From Pseudomonadota bacterium (GTDB taxonomy: Bacteria; Pseudomonadota; Alphaproteobacteria; Rhizobiales; Aestuariivirgaceae), in contig JAEKFU010000748.1 in the NCBI GenBank assembly GCA_016522385.1, positions 1 to 7,691 of the forward strand: a stretch of DNA of 7,691 bases, in the 5' to 3' direction. Within the stretch, counting starts at the first letter, position 1, and each line of letters opens with the position of its first letter. Below the pieces are notes generated by a model. The model did not search any database. It was not told where the DNA came from and was given only the letters and a program-made list of their open reading frames with translations. A program made the translations under genes and the position numbers. Below are positions 1 through 6,173 of this stretch, in pieces.

Positions 1-46
1 GTGCCGCACCGGTCACCAATACCTTCCGACTGTCAGCCAAGCTCAT
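1..46 (-). CDS. N-terminus of a probable SDR-type NAD(P)-binding oxidoreductase (partial)
   Basis: Only the first 15 codons lie in the window; the gene continues past the left edge. The minus-strand ATG at 46-44 opens MSLADSRKVLVTGAA. A short polar start followed by K-V-L-V-T-G-A-A is the usual first beta strand and glycine-rich turn of a short-chain dehydrogenase/reductase Rossmann fold, where TGxxxGxG binds the dinucleotide. The start lies 5 bases after the TAG stop of the AIM24-family gene (stop at 54-52), so the two are almost certainly cotranscribed. The purine-rich CGAGG just before the ATG is too close for an ideal ribosome site; GGGG within the end of the upstream gene may serve. Substrate and exact family cannot be read from 15 residues. 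An NAD-dependent epimerase or another Rossmann enzyme is possible. Confidence 0.55.
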   Translation of the reverse strand, partial: MSLADSRKVLVTGAA

Positions 47-51
47 CCTCG

Positions 52-693
52 CTACGCCCCGGATTGCAACCACACTTGACCTGGCCCAGTGAGCTCAGCG
101 AAGTCGACTCTATCGTCCCTAACCTCCAGCCGCATCGGTTCAAAGTCAATCGTCGCGCTCATTGCAGCCAGCGCCGCAACGTTGATTCGCATCTGTCTGC
201 CGGCCCCCAGCTGGAAGCATTTAACGTCACCACACGCGCGCAGAATTGCCCAGCCATTGCCCTCCAACTGCAGTAGATCAAGACCAACTGGCCCAATGTT
301 GCGATAGTGTGAATAGATGCTGACGCTAACGCTTGGCCCGGCCGCCATAAGCGTGCTCTTTGGGCACAACAAACGTCCGCCGAATTTTGCCAGTTCGAAC
401 ACTCCAGCCTTCCCAGCGCAGCATGCCATAACTGTAACGCTGGCAGCTTCCGTCGCATCGCCGTTCACCAGCAGCTTGATCTGCTTTGATCCGCCCGGTG
501 TTTCGCGGAATTCGATCTGAGAGTCGTACCACATCACGACCGACAGCTCGCAAGAAATGCTCTGTCCCGGCTCAAGCTTGATGTCCACCATGGGTGTCTG
601 GTCACCAGTTATCGAGAATGACGGCGGCTGCGTGGCTTCGGACTGGCGTCCAAACACAACACTCTCATCGGCTTCAATCTCCACAAAACCCAT
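52..693 (-). CDS. AIM24 family protein (TIGR00266/DUF124-like)
   Basis: A 213-residue soluble protein with no signal peptide or membrane segment. The AIM24 family forms a beta-rich, pseudo-symmetric fold. The mitochondrial namesake affects inner-membrane organisation, but the bacterial role is unknown. Recognisable family features are the VDIKLEPGQSI start of the first repeat (about residues 36-46) followed by a VMWYD strand (53-57). A second repeat holds GWAILRACGDVKCFQLGAG (about 147-165), then a conserved-looking ALAAM...IDFE segment. The family's C-terminal strand GPGQVWLQSG is at about 203-212. Length fits the family. The ATG at 693-691 is preceded by GGGGA about 6-7 bases upstream on the minus strand. 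The SDR-like gene follows after 5 bases, suggesting an operon. The call rests on remembered family patterns. Confidence 0.75.
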   Translation of the reverse strand: MGFVEIEADESVVFGRQSEATQPPSFSITGDQTPMVDIKLEPGQSISCELSVVMWYDSQIEFRETPGGSKQIKLLVNGDATEAASVTVMACCAGKAGVFELAKFGGRLLCPKSTLMAAGPSVSVSIYSHYRNIGPVGLDLLQLEGNGWAILRACGDVKCFQLGAGRQMRINVAALAAMSATIDFEPMRLEVRDDRVDFAELTGPGQVWLQSGA

Positions 694-920
694 GACCAGT
701 CCCCGTTCCCGCCACTGTCAACATACACTAGGCCCACAGTTTACAGATGCCGCAGCAAAACGCTAACGCAGATTCCCGAATGTATCTAAGCTTCGCGTTT
801 TGTGCATGTGCGATGACGTCAATAATTTGATATATCTTGGAAAACTCCGCATTCTGCCATTTTTGTGCCGCACTGCACCTACACTTGAGCGCTCTTTCAA
901 ACAAGGACGAGGAGATGCTG
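694..920. promoter_or_regulatory. Divergent intergenic region with small dyads
   Basis: About 220 bases separate the divergent AIM24-family and lytic transglycosylase genes, so both promoters should be here. Visible elements are an 8-base inverted repeat CAAAACGC (756-763) / GCGTTTTG (795-802) with a 31-base gap, the perfect palindrome TGACGTCA (814-821), and the perfect AT-rich palindrome GATATATC (829-836). The last could be part of a -10 region for the plus-strand gene, with ATGTGC (806-811) as a poor -35 at 17-base spacing. No consensus promoter stands out in either direction, and none of the dyads matches an operator I can name. No coding potential is evident apart from an upstream in-frame extension of the transglycosylase. 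Confidence 0.35.
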
Positions 921-1520
921 ATGCGTTTGTCAGCAAAACTGATTGTTGTGAGTATGGCGCTGGCGGTTGGCGGCACCTCGGCGACGGCCGATACGGCCCG
1001 AGGCGACAGCAAAGGCACGACCGGGGCGGCCAGTTTTGTCAGCACACACAAGGCCAAACGCGGAGCGCTCACGCCCCGAACGGTGAGCAGCAAGAAGCGC
1101 AAATCCGGACTGCCTTTGAAACGCAGCTCACGGCGCACTAAATATCTCGCGCTGGCCGGAAAACTCAAACCTGCCGGTTTGCCGCTGCCCCTCGTCGATG
1201 CGGTGATCACCATGGAAAGCAGGTACGATCCGGCGGCACGGGGAATGCACGGCGAAATCGGTCTGATGCAAATCAAGCCGGCAACGGCACGCATGACCCG
1301 GTCGCTGACCGGTGTTGGTGGCGGGTCCTTACAGATACCGGCCAACAATCTCAGGATCGGCATGGCCTATCTCAATTGGTGCTACAAGCGCGCCAAGTCT
1401 AATGTTGCAGCAACCATCGGTTGTTACAATGCCGGTCCTGGCAATATGTGGAGGTGGCATGAGTTCGCCGTTACCCGCAAATATGTTCGCTTCGTACGTC
1501 GGCGCGTTGCTAGCAGGTAG
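921..1520 (+). CDS. Small secreted lytic transglycosylase, SLT domain
   Basis: A probable peptidoglycan lytic transglycosylase that cleaves the MurNAc-GlcNAc bond and forms the 1,6-anhydro product, acting in the periplasm. From the ATG at 921 it has 199 residues. The order is a Sec-type signal (MRLSAKLIVVSMALAVGG, with AxA-like cleavage near residue 23), a basic Ser/Lys/Arg-rich linker (about 42-75), then the SLT domain. Catalytic Glu99 sits in ITMESRYDP, followed by GLMQIKPATA (114-123) and YNAGPGNM (169-176), the diagnostic SLT motifs in the right order. AGGAG at 910-914 is 6 bases before ATG 921, which decided the start. ATG 915 (two residues longer, AAGGAC upstream) is nearly as good. The in-frame ATG at 837 is rejected because it would bury the signal peptide. 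The gene converges on the molybdoenzyme gene with 27 bases between stops and no obvious terminator hairpin. The partner protein, if any, is unknown. Confidence 0.9.
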   Translation: MRLSAKLIVVSMALAVGGTSATADTARGDSKGTTGAASFVSTHKAKRGALTPRTVSSKKRKSGLPLKRSSRRTKYLALAGKLKPAGLPLPLVDAVITMESRYDPAARGMHGEIGLMQIKPATARMTRSLTGVGGGSLQIPANNLRIGMAYLNWCYKRAKSNVAATIGCYNAGPGNMWRWHEFAVTRKYVRFVRRRVASR

Positions 1521-1547
1521 GTCAGTTGATCTAAGTCTCTTAAACAA

Positions 1548-3860
1548 TCAACCGCGGACGGCGCGCCAGATCTTCTCCGGTGTCAGCGGCATATCAATAT
1601 GCCGCACACCATAGTCTTTCAGCGCGTCGACCACGGCATTAACGATGGCAGGTGGGGCACCGGTGGCACCAGCCTCGCCGGCGCCCTTGACGCCGAGCGG
1701 ATTCGTATTTGTCGGCTCATCCTGGTTGAACGAGACATCTATTGCTGACAGATCAGCGGCCCGCGGCATGGCATAGTCCATGAACGAGCCGCTGATCAGC
1801 TGGCCGTCGGCGTTATAAACGACAGCTTCCAGCATCGCCTGGCCGATCCCCTGCGCGGCACCGCCGGCTACCTGGCCTTCGGCGATCATAGGATTTATGA
1901 TCCGTCCGAAATCATCCACGACCGTATAGCGATGCAAAGCGATATGCCCGGTGTCGGGATCGACCTCGACCTCGGCTATATGTACGCCGTTGGGATAGCT
2001 GAATGCCTGGCGCTCGAAGCGCGCTTTACTGGCTAGCGTATCGGGCACACCATCCGGTAGGTGTGGTGTTGCCCGAAGCGTTGCCTCCAGTTCCAAAATA
2101 TCGATCTGATGATTGGTACCGGCAACGGCAAAAAGGCCATTCTTGAACTCGATATCGTGCTCTGGCGCCTCCAATATGTGGGCAGCCGCAATAAGTCCCT
2201 TGTTGCGCACTTCAAGCGTGGTGTTAAACAGCGCCGAGCCGACGATTTTCAACGACCGCGAACCGCCATGTCCGCCGCCAGACTCCATCAATCCGGTATC
2301 GCCCTGAACGTAGCGGACCTTGTCTGGGGCGATTCCAAGCTCTTCATAGACGATTTGCCGGTAGGCGGTTTCATGCCCCTGACCGGTTGACGCGCTGCCC
2401 ACCAGCATGGTCACACCGCCGTCATCATCAAAACGAATTTCGGTCTCATCGACCGGACCACCAAGCGTTACTTCCAGATAGCTGGACACACCACGCCCCC
2501 TGGCACGGCCAAATTTTTGCGACTTGGCACGCCGCTCGGCAAACCTTTCGAGGTCGGAATTTTTGCGCGCCAGACACAGGTTACTGGCGAAAGCGCCACA
2601 ATCGATAAGCATGCCGAGGGCATTCCTGTGTGGAAACTCGCGAATGAAGTTGCGTTGCCGCAATTCCAGCGGATCGATGCCCAAATCCTGTGCCGCAACA
2701 TCAACAACCCTTTCCAGCAGATAGGCAGCTTCCGGACGACCGGCGCCGCGATAAGCATCAAGCGGCACAGTATTGGTGAACACCGCTTCGACTGTCATCG
2801 ACATGGTTGCAATGGAATACGGTCCGCCCAGCGCGACCCAGCTGGCCGAGGACGGAATGATGGTGGCAAAGCTTGACAGATAGGCGCCCATATTGGCGGT
2901 GGTCTTGACGTCGAGAGCCAAAAAAACACCGTCTTTGTCAAGCGCCAGGTCGACTTTGGTCAGATGATCTCGACCGTGAATCTCCGCCAAGAAGTTTTCC
3001 GACCGTTGGGCGATCCATTTCACGGGCCGTCCGCACAGTCTTGCCGCCAGCAGCACCATGACGTTTTCCGGATAAACAAAGTTCTTGGCGCCGAACCCGC
3101 CGCCGACATCTGGCATAATGACACGCATCTTCTCCCTCGGCACCTTAAAGATGACGTCTGCCATCTGCGCTTGCTGGGCGAACACGGCCTGACCGGAAAC
3201 GTGTAGGACATATTGCTCGTCATCAGGCAAATAGACGCCGATCGCTCCGCGCGGTTCGATTGCCGAAGGTGCAACCCGGTTGTTGACCAGATCCAGCGAG
3301 GCGACATGATGTGCGGCTTTCATTGCCATGTCGGTCGCGGTCTGATCGCCCTTGTGAAAACGATAGGCCCGATTCGACCCGATATTGCCCCAGATCACAG
3401 GTGTCTTCCTGTCGAGCACCGTCGCCAGGTCGGTTACAGCGGGCAGATCATCATAATCGACCTCGACCAGATCGGCCGCATCGCGCGCCTGATCAAGCGT
3501 TTCGGCGATGACCATGGCAACCGGGTCACCTACATATTTGACTTCACCAGTGCTCAGCGCAAAGCGCGGCGGAACGGCGATGCCGTTCTCATCAACCCCA
3601 TCCACCGTTGTGATCGTGGGAAAGGCACCAAGTTTGGCCACCTTGACTTGCTTGTGTGTCAGAATCCGCAAAACGCCCGGTGCCTGCTCTGCATCGGTCG
3701 TGTCAATCGACACGATCTTTGCATGTGCATAGGGCGAGCGCACGAAAGCCGCATGAGCCATGCCTTCAAGGCGAACGTCATCGACATAACACCCGCCGCC
3801 GCGGATAAATCGCTCATCCTCAAACCGTCGCACCGCCTGTCCCGTTCCGAATTTTTGCAT
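1548..3860 (-). CDS. Molybdopterin-binding large subunit, xanthine dehydrogenase/CO dehydrogenase family (form II CoxL-like)
   Basis: A complete 770-residue large (Mo-binding) subunit of the molybdenum hydroxylase superfamily. The N-terminal a/b-hammerhead domain starts with GTGQAVRRFEDERFIRG (5-21) and includes a GEVKYVGDPVAMVIAET segment (105-121). Cofactor-binding motifs are DVGGGFGAK (251-259), AYRGAGR (369-375), QGHETA (494-499) and KGAGEAG (725-731). Glu729 sits where the family's catalytic base lies. True CO dehydrogenases (form I) carry a Cys-containing AYxCSFR loop. AYRGAGR marks form II, whose substrates are varied and mostly unknown, so CO oxidation should not be assumed. The ATG at 3860 has AAGGAG (3866-3871) 5 bases upstream. 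Normally FAD-binding (M) and 2Fe-2S (S) subunit genes are adjacent; here the neighbours are a transglycosylase and, 407 bases upstream on the same strand, the CCA enzyme. Cytoplasmic, with no signal peptide. Confidence 0.9.
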   Translation of the reverse strand: MQKFGTGQAVRRFEDERFIRGGGCYVDDVRLEGMAHAAFVRSPYAHAKIVSIDTTDAEQAPGVLRILTHKQVKVAKLGAFPTITTVDGVDENGIAVPPRFALSTGEVKYVGDPVAMVIAETLDQARDAADLVEVDYDDLPAVTDLATVLDRKTPVIWGNIGSNRAYRFHKGDQTATDMAMKAAHHVASLDLVNNRVAPSAIEPRGAIGVYLPDDEQYVLHVSGQAVFAQQAQMADVIFKVPREKMRVIMPDVGGGFGAKNFVYPENVMVLLAARLCGRPVKWIAQRSENFLAEIHGRDHLTKVDLALDKDGVFLALDVKTTANMGAYLSSFATIIPSSASWVALGGPYSIATMSMTVEAVFTNTVPLDAYRGAGRPEAAYLLERVVDVAAQDLGIDPLELRQRNFIREFPHRNALGMLIDCGAFASNLCLARKNSDLERFAERRAKSQKFGRARGRGVSSYLEVTLGGPVDETEIRFDDDGGVTMLVGSASTGQGHETAYRQIVYEELGIAPDKVRYVQGDTGLMESGGGHGGSRSLKIVGSALFNTTLEVRNKGLIAAAHILEAPEHDIEFKNGLFAVAGTNHQIDILELEATLRATPHLPDGVPDTLASKARFERQAFSYPNGVHIAEVEVDPDTGHIALHRYTVVDDFGRIINPMIAEGQVAGGAAQGIGQAMLEAVVYNADGQLISGSFMDYAMPRAADLSAIDVSFNQDEPTNTNPLGVKGAGEAGATGAPPAIVNAVVDALKDYGVRHIDMPLTPEKIWRAVRG

Positions 3861-4007
3861 AGGAGCTCCTTGCTGATGTCAGCTGTCACGTCATGCCGGA
3901 GAGGTTGAAAGATCCGCTGCAGTTTGCCGAACACCACGCCAAAGGCAAGAGCCAGTTTACCGCCGGTTTGAACAGCCATTTGGATGTGGGTAGCAGTCGA
4001 CAGTGGT

Positions 4008-4024
4008 ATTGACACTACGTCAAT
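4008..4024. promoter_or_regulatory. 17-base dyad, possible operator
   Basis: ATTGAC-N5-GTCAAT is a perfect inverted repeat with 6-base arms. The size and spacing fit a dimeric helix-turn-helix repressor such as a TetR-type protein. It lies about 150 bases upstream of the molybdoenzyme start and overlaps a -35-like TTGACA on the plus strand. No regulator gene is in the window. Chance occurrence is possible. Confidence 0.3.
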
Positions 4025-4036
4025 CTGAAGTATTGT
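4009..4036 (+). promoter_or_regulatory. Candidate plus-strand sigma70-type promoter
   Basis: TTGACA (4009-4014) is followed after 16 bases by TATTGT (4031-4036). The -35 matches the consensus exactly and the -10 is moderate. Transcription would begin near 4043, immediately before the GGTCAGC hairpin, and would run antisense towards the 3' end of the CCA-enzyme gene. No protein gene lies downstream on this strand, so the product would be a non-coding RNA. Low confidence because such hexamers occur by chance. Confidence 0.25.
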
Positions 4037-4043
4037 GCCGATC

Positions 4044-4061
4044 GGTCAGCGGGCGCTGACC
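4044..4061. repeat. Perfect 7-bp stem, 4-base loop hairpin
   Basis: GGTCAGC, loop GGGC, GCTGACC. It is compact and GC-rich and starts about where RNA from the candidate promoter at 4009-4036 would begin. It has no T-run on either strand, so it does not look like an intrinsic terminator. Confidence 0.45.
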
Positions 4062-4071
4062 ATGCTACTAC

Positions 4072-4123
4072 GAACACGGGGACGAGGCCCTGTAGCGACA
4101 AGCACAGGGCCTCATCTGTGTTC
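4072..4123. repeat. Long interrupted stem-loop (6+2+10 bp)
   Basis: Outer arms GAACAC (4072-4077) and GTGTTC (4118-4123) pair perfectly. After a small asymmetric internal loop, GA/TC pair, then one mismatch. The inner arms GAGGCCCTGT (4084-4093) and ACAGGGCCTC (4104-4113) form a perfect 10-bp GC-rich stem with a 10-base loop. About 18 pairs within 52 bases is far more than expected by chance. Neither side has the T-tract of a Rho-independent terminator. It could end the minus-strand CCA operon by another mechanism, form the core of a non-coding RNA, or be a palindromic repeat unit. Confidence 0.55.
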
Positions 4124-4141
4124 AGAGACACGGCCTTCGGT

Positions 4142-4236
4142 GGCCCAAATCCGGCCATCGGACGTCGTTACGGAACTTGCCCGATGACCCACATCGCGCT
4201 GCGCTCCATAACTAGCCGAGTGACCGGATTTGGACC
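4142..4236. repeat. Long-range imperfect inverted repeat with competing inner stem
   Basis: The arm at 4142-4156 (GGCCCAAATCCGGCC) pairs with 4222-4236 (GACCGGATTTGGACC) at 13 of 15 positions, including a perfect 10-base core CCAAATCCGG/CCGGATTTGG. Inside it, 4153-4161 (GGCCATCGG) can pair with 4181-4189 (CCGATGACC) at 8 of 9 positions. The two stems share bases 4153-4156, so they partly exclude each other. This resembles either alternative RNA structures or the ends of a small palindromic element. The right arm ends 31 bases before the stop codon of the CCA-enzyme gene. Confidence 0.45.
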
Positions 4237-4267
4237 ATCAAATGATTCCACATGAGAAAGAAACGCT

Positions 4268-5491
4268 CTAGTCCTGCAATTGTGCAAGGATCTTTGCCTT
4301 GTCATTGGGGAAGCCGGCTGCCATCCACCAATCTTCGAGCGTCCGTAATTTTTCACCCACATGACTGCCGGGTGCAAAGCCCCGTTCGATCAGGTCTTGC
4401 CCCGATACCGGGAACACCGGCACCGGCCAGTCATCAGCAAAGCGCAGCAACGACGACCAGGCACCGTCCCCGGCATCATCGCTCGACAGTGCCCAACGAT
4501 AGCGCACAGCATCGCGAAAACGATCGGCGCCGATCTGGTAGAGAACGATTTTCCGCTCGGCGTCGCGCAACGCAGGTGTTGGCGATGATTCTGCCATCAA
4601 TGCGTTCAGGCGGTCATGCTGCTGGTTGGACAAACGCAGGCGGTCAAGCGGCGCGGTGCGCGGATCAACCAACGCGGCAAGGCGCAGCTCTGCATCGGGC
4701 ACGAGGTCGTTGGCAGAATCGATCAAGCACATTCGCTCCAGCCGTGCGATTTGGAGCTCTGCAGGAAGGGCGTACTGGAAAATGTCCACACGATCCATGA
4801 GCCTGACCGTCTCAACAACACCGGTGGCGACCAGCAGCTTGAAGAGCTCCATGCAGATGCGCTCACCTGACAATGTTGACAGACCGGCTCTGTGATCGAT
4901 ACAGGCCTGCAGGGCCGGAGCATCTATCTCACTGTTGCCAAAGCGGGCATGGAAACGGAAGTAACGCAGAATGCGCAGATAGTCTTCGATAATCCGGTCA
5001 TGGGGGTTACCAACGAACCGGACCCGGCGCGCGGCGAGGTCGGGATAGCCGCCCAGTGGATCATGCACGGTTCCATCCGCGTCACAGTAAAGTGCATTAA
5101 TTGTGAAATCCCGGCGTGCGGCATCAGCATGCCAATCGTCGGTGAATTCGACTGTTGCCCGTCGCCCGTCGGTCTCCGTGTCGATGCGCAGCGTAGTAAC
5201 TTCGCAGACAAACGCCTTTTTGTGTGTATGCGCCACCACGGTCACCGTGCCATGCGACAGTCCGGTTGCATGGACGCGCATACCGGCATCTCGCGCTCGG
5301 GCGAGCACCTCTTTAGGAAGCAGCGTAGTGGCGATATCAATATCCTCAATGGCCTCACCGAGCAGTGCGTTGCGCACGGCGCCGCCGGCAATGCGCGCCT
5401 GACCACAGTTTGAGGACAGCACGCTCAGCAGGTGCTGCAACGGCTCAGCGTTCAGCCAGCTTTCGCCGGCAAGACTTGGCAGCGATGCCAT
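4268..5491 (-). CDS. cca: CCA tRNA nucleotidyltransferase (class II)
   Basis: Adds or repairs the 3'-terminal CCA of tRNAs using CTP and ATP in the cytoplasm. Taking the ATG at 5491, the protein has 407 residues. The nucleotidyltransferase head carries GGAVRNALLG (36-45), metal-binding Asp50 and Asp52 in EDIDIATT, a beta-strand region ending in FEV-like CEVTTLR, and the RRDFTINAL motif (126-134). The neck begins with the EDYLRILRYFRFHARFG helix (169-185), which contacts the base. A divergent helical body and tail follow, as in class II bacterial enzymes. No HD phosphohydrolase domain is evident. An in-frame ATG at 5530 would overlap the upstream Nudix gene by 23 bases, and one at 5593 by 86. 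I prefer 5491 because the reading MASLPSLAGESWLNAEPLQ matches how relatives begin and leaves a 16-base gap. The purine-rich GGACGTTGGAG precedes it. Last gene of the operon. Confidence 0.9.
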   Translation of the reverse strand: MASLPSLAGESWLNAEPLQHLLSVLSSNCGQARIAGGAVRNALLGEAIEDIDIATTLLPKEVLARARDAGMRVHATGLSHGTVTVVAHTHKKAFVCEVTTLRIDTETDGRRATVEFTDDWHADAARRDFTINALYCDADGTVHDPLGGYPDLAARRVRFVGNPHDRIIEDYLRILRYFRFHARFGNSEIDAPALQACIDHRAGLSTLSGERICMELFKLLVATGVVETVRLMDRVDIFQYALPAELQIARLERMCLIDSANDLVPDAELRLAALVDPRTAPLDRLRLSNQQHDRLNALMAESSPTPALRDAERKIVLYQIGADRFRDAVRYRWALSSDDAGDGAWSSLLRFADDWPVPVFPVSGQDLIERGFAPGSHVGEKLRTLEDWWMAAGFPNDKAKILAQLQD

Positions 5492-5507
5492 GCTCCAACG
5501 TCCGTCG

Positions 5508-6173
5508 TCAATCGCGATACATTCGGTCATACAGGTTACGTAACATACCTGCTGTTGCCCCCCAGATATAGCGCTCTCCATAGGGCATGGCATAGAACCG
5601 CCGATTGCTGCCCTGCCACCGCCTGGAATGGTACTGATGGTTCGTCGGATTCATGAGGAAGCGCAACGGGACCTCGAAGATATCGGCCACCTCCCCGTCC
5701 TCGGGCCGCAACTCGAATCCGGGTTCCACCATCGCCACCACTGGCAGCACGCGATATCCGGTACGGGTCTGGTAGGCGTCAAGGAACCCGACGGGCGTGA
5801 CAAAACACCGAAGGAGCCCGGTCTCCTCTTCTGTCTCGCGCAGCGCCGCGGCGACGGCATCAGCGTCGTCTTCATCGATCTTGCCGCCGGGAAACGCGAC
5901 CTGGCCAGGATGGCTCGGCAAATGCTCGGTGCGCTGTGTCAGCAGAACCGTCAGCTCCGGCTCACGCCGCACCAGTCCCACCAGGACGGCAGCCGGACGG
6001 GGGTCGGAAACTTCAAACGTTGGCCTGAGATGCGGGTTGAGATCGTCGTCACTGCGCGGTGCCTCAGCGCGCATGTCCATCGCTTCTGCGGGAATTTTGG
6101 CCAACAGCCTGTCGGACGCCCGGGCCATGAATTCATCGGCATCAAATCGCAATTCGGGATCAAGTGGTGTCAC
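5508..6173 (-). CDS. Nudix hydrolase, CoA pyrophosphatase (NudL-like)
   Basis: Probably hydrolyses coenzyme A or its derivatives to 3',5'-ADP and phosphopantetheine. Starting at GTG 6173 it has 221 residues. The subfamily signature LLTQRTEHLPSHPGQVAFPG (about 77-96) runs directly into the Nudix box: Gly97, then RETEEETGL (112-120), with the REuxEExGu metal-binding glutamates intact. Together these motifs separate it from general Nudix enzymes. The GTG start overlaps the TGA stop of the upstream DUF1285 gene as GTGA (6170-6173), a classical sign of translational coupling. The longer frame from ATG 6236 would overlap DUF1285 by 67 bases and is unlikely. The TGA stop at 5510-5508 lies 16 bases before the CCA-enzyme start. 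The substrate is inferred from the subfamily motif; other CoA-like or ADP-linked substrates are possible. Confidence 0.88.
   Translation of the reverse strand: MTPLDPELRFDADEFMARASDRLLAKIPAEAMDMRAEAPRSDDDLNPHLRPTFEVSDPRPAAVLVGLVRREPELTVLLTQRTEHLPSHPGQVAFPGGKIDEDDADAVAAALRETEEETGLLRCFVTPVGFLDAYQTRTGYRVLPVVAMVEPGFELRPEDGEVADIFEVPLRFLMNPTNHQYHSRRWQGSNRRFYAMPYGERYIWGATAGMLRNLYDRMYRD

Larger units (their letters stand above)
3861..4267. other. 407-base gene-free region rich in inverted repeats
   Basis: This stretch lies after the CCA-enzyme stop and before the molybdoenzyme start; both genes are on the minus strand. Open frames inside it have no recognisable content. From 3861 to about 4000 I see only the ribosome site of the molybdoenzyme gene. 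From 4008 to 4236 almost every stretch can pair with another: ATTGAC/GTCAAT (4008-4024), GGTCAGC/GCTGACC (4044-4061), a long stem (4072-4123), a short GGCC/GGCC hairpin (4132-4145), CATCGG/CCGATG (4156-4186) and a long-range 15-base pair of arms (4142-4156 with 4222-4236). It may be a 5' leader of the molybdoenzyme gene, a terminator region of the CCA operon, a small RNA or a palindromic repeat element. The sequence alone does not decide. Confidence 0.5.

Noticed and set aside
837..920. N-terminal extension of the transglycosylase from the ATG at 837
   Set aside because: It would add 28 residues ahead of a clear signal peptide and has no ribosome site, while AGGAG is ideally placed for ATG 921.
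1548..3860. Naming the large subunit as CO dehydrogenase CoxL
   Set aside because: The active-site loop is AYRGAGR, lacking the Cys of the form I AYxCSFR loop found in proven CO dehydrogenases.
3213..3908. 231-residue plus-strand frame across the molybdoenzyme gene
   Set aside because: It lies antisense to well-conserved coding sequence and has no recognisable domain; a shadow of the real gene.
3659..4015. 118-residue minus-strand frame starting at 4015
   Set aside because: It overlaps the start of the molybdoenzyme gene out of frame, resembles no family I know and has no good ribosome site.
4072..4123. Calling the long stem-loop a Rho-independent terminator
   Set aside because: No run of T residues follows the stem on either strand.
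4168..4377. 69-residue minus-strand frame at the cca 3' end
   Set aside because: Mostly out-of-frame overlap with cca and the inverted-repeat region, with no family resemblance.
5492..5593. Longer cca starts at 5593 or 5530
   Set aside because: Both overlap the end of the Nudix gene and add residues that look like out-of-frame sequence of that gene.
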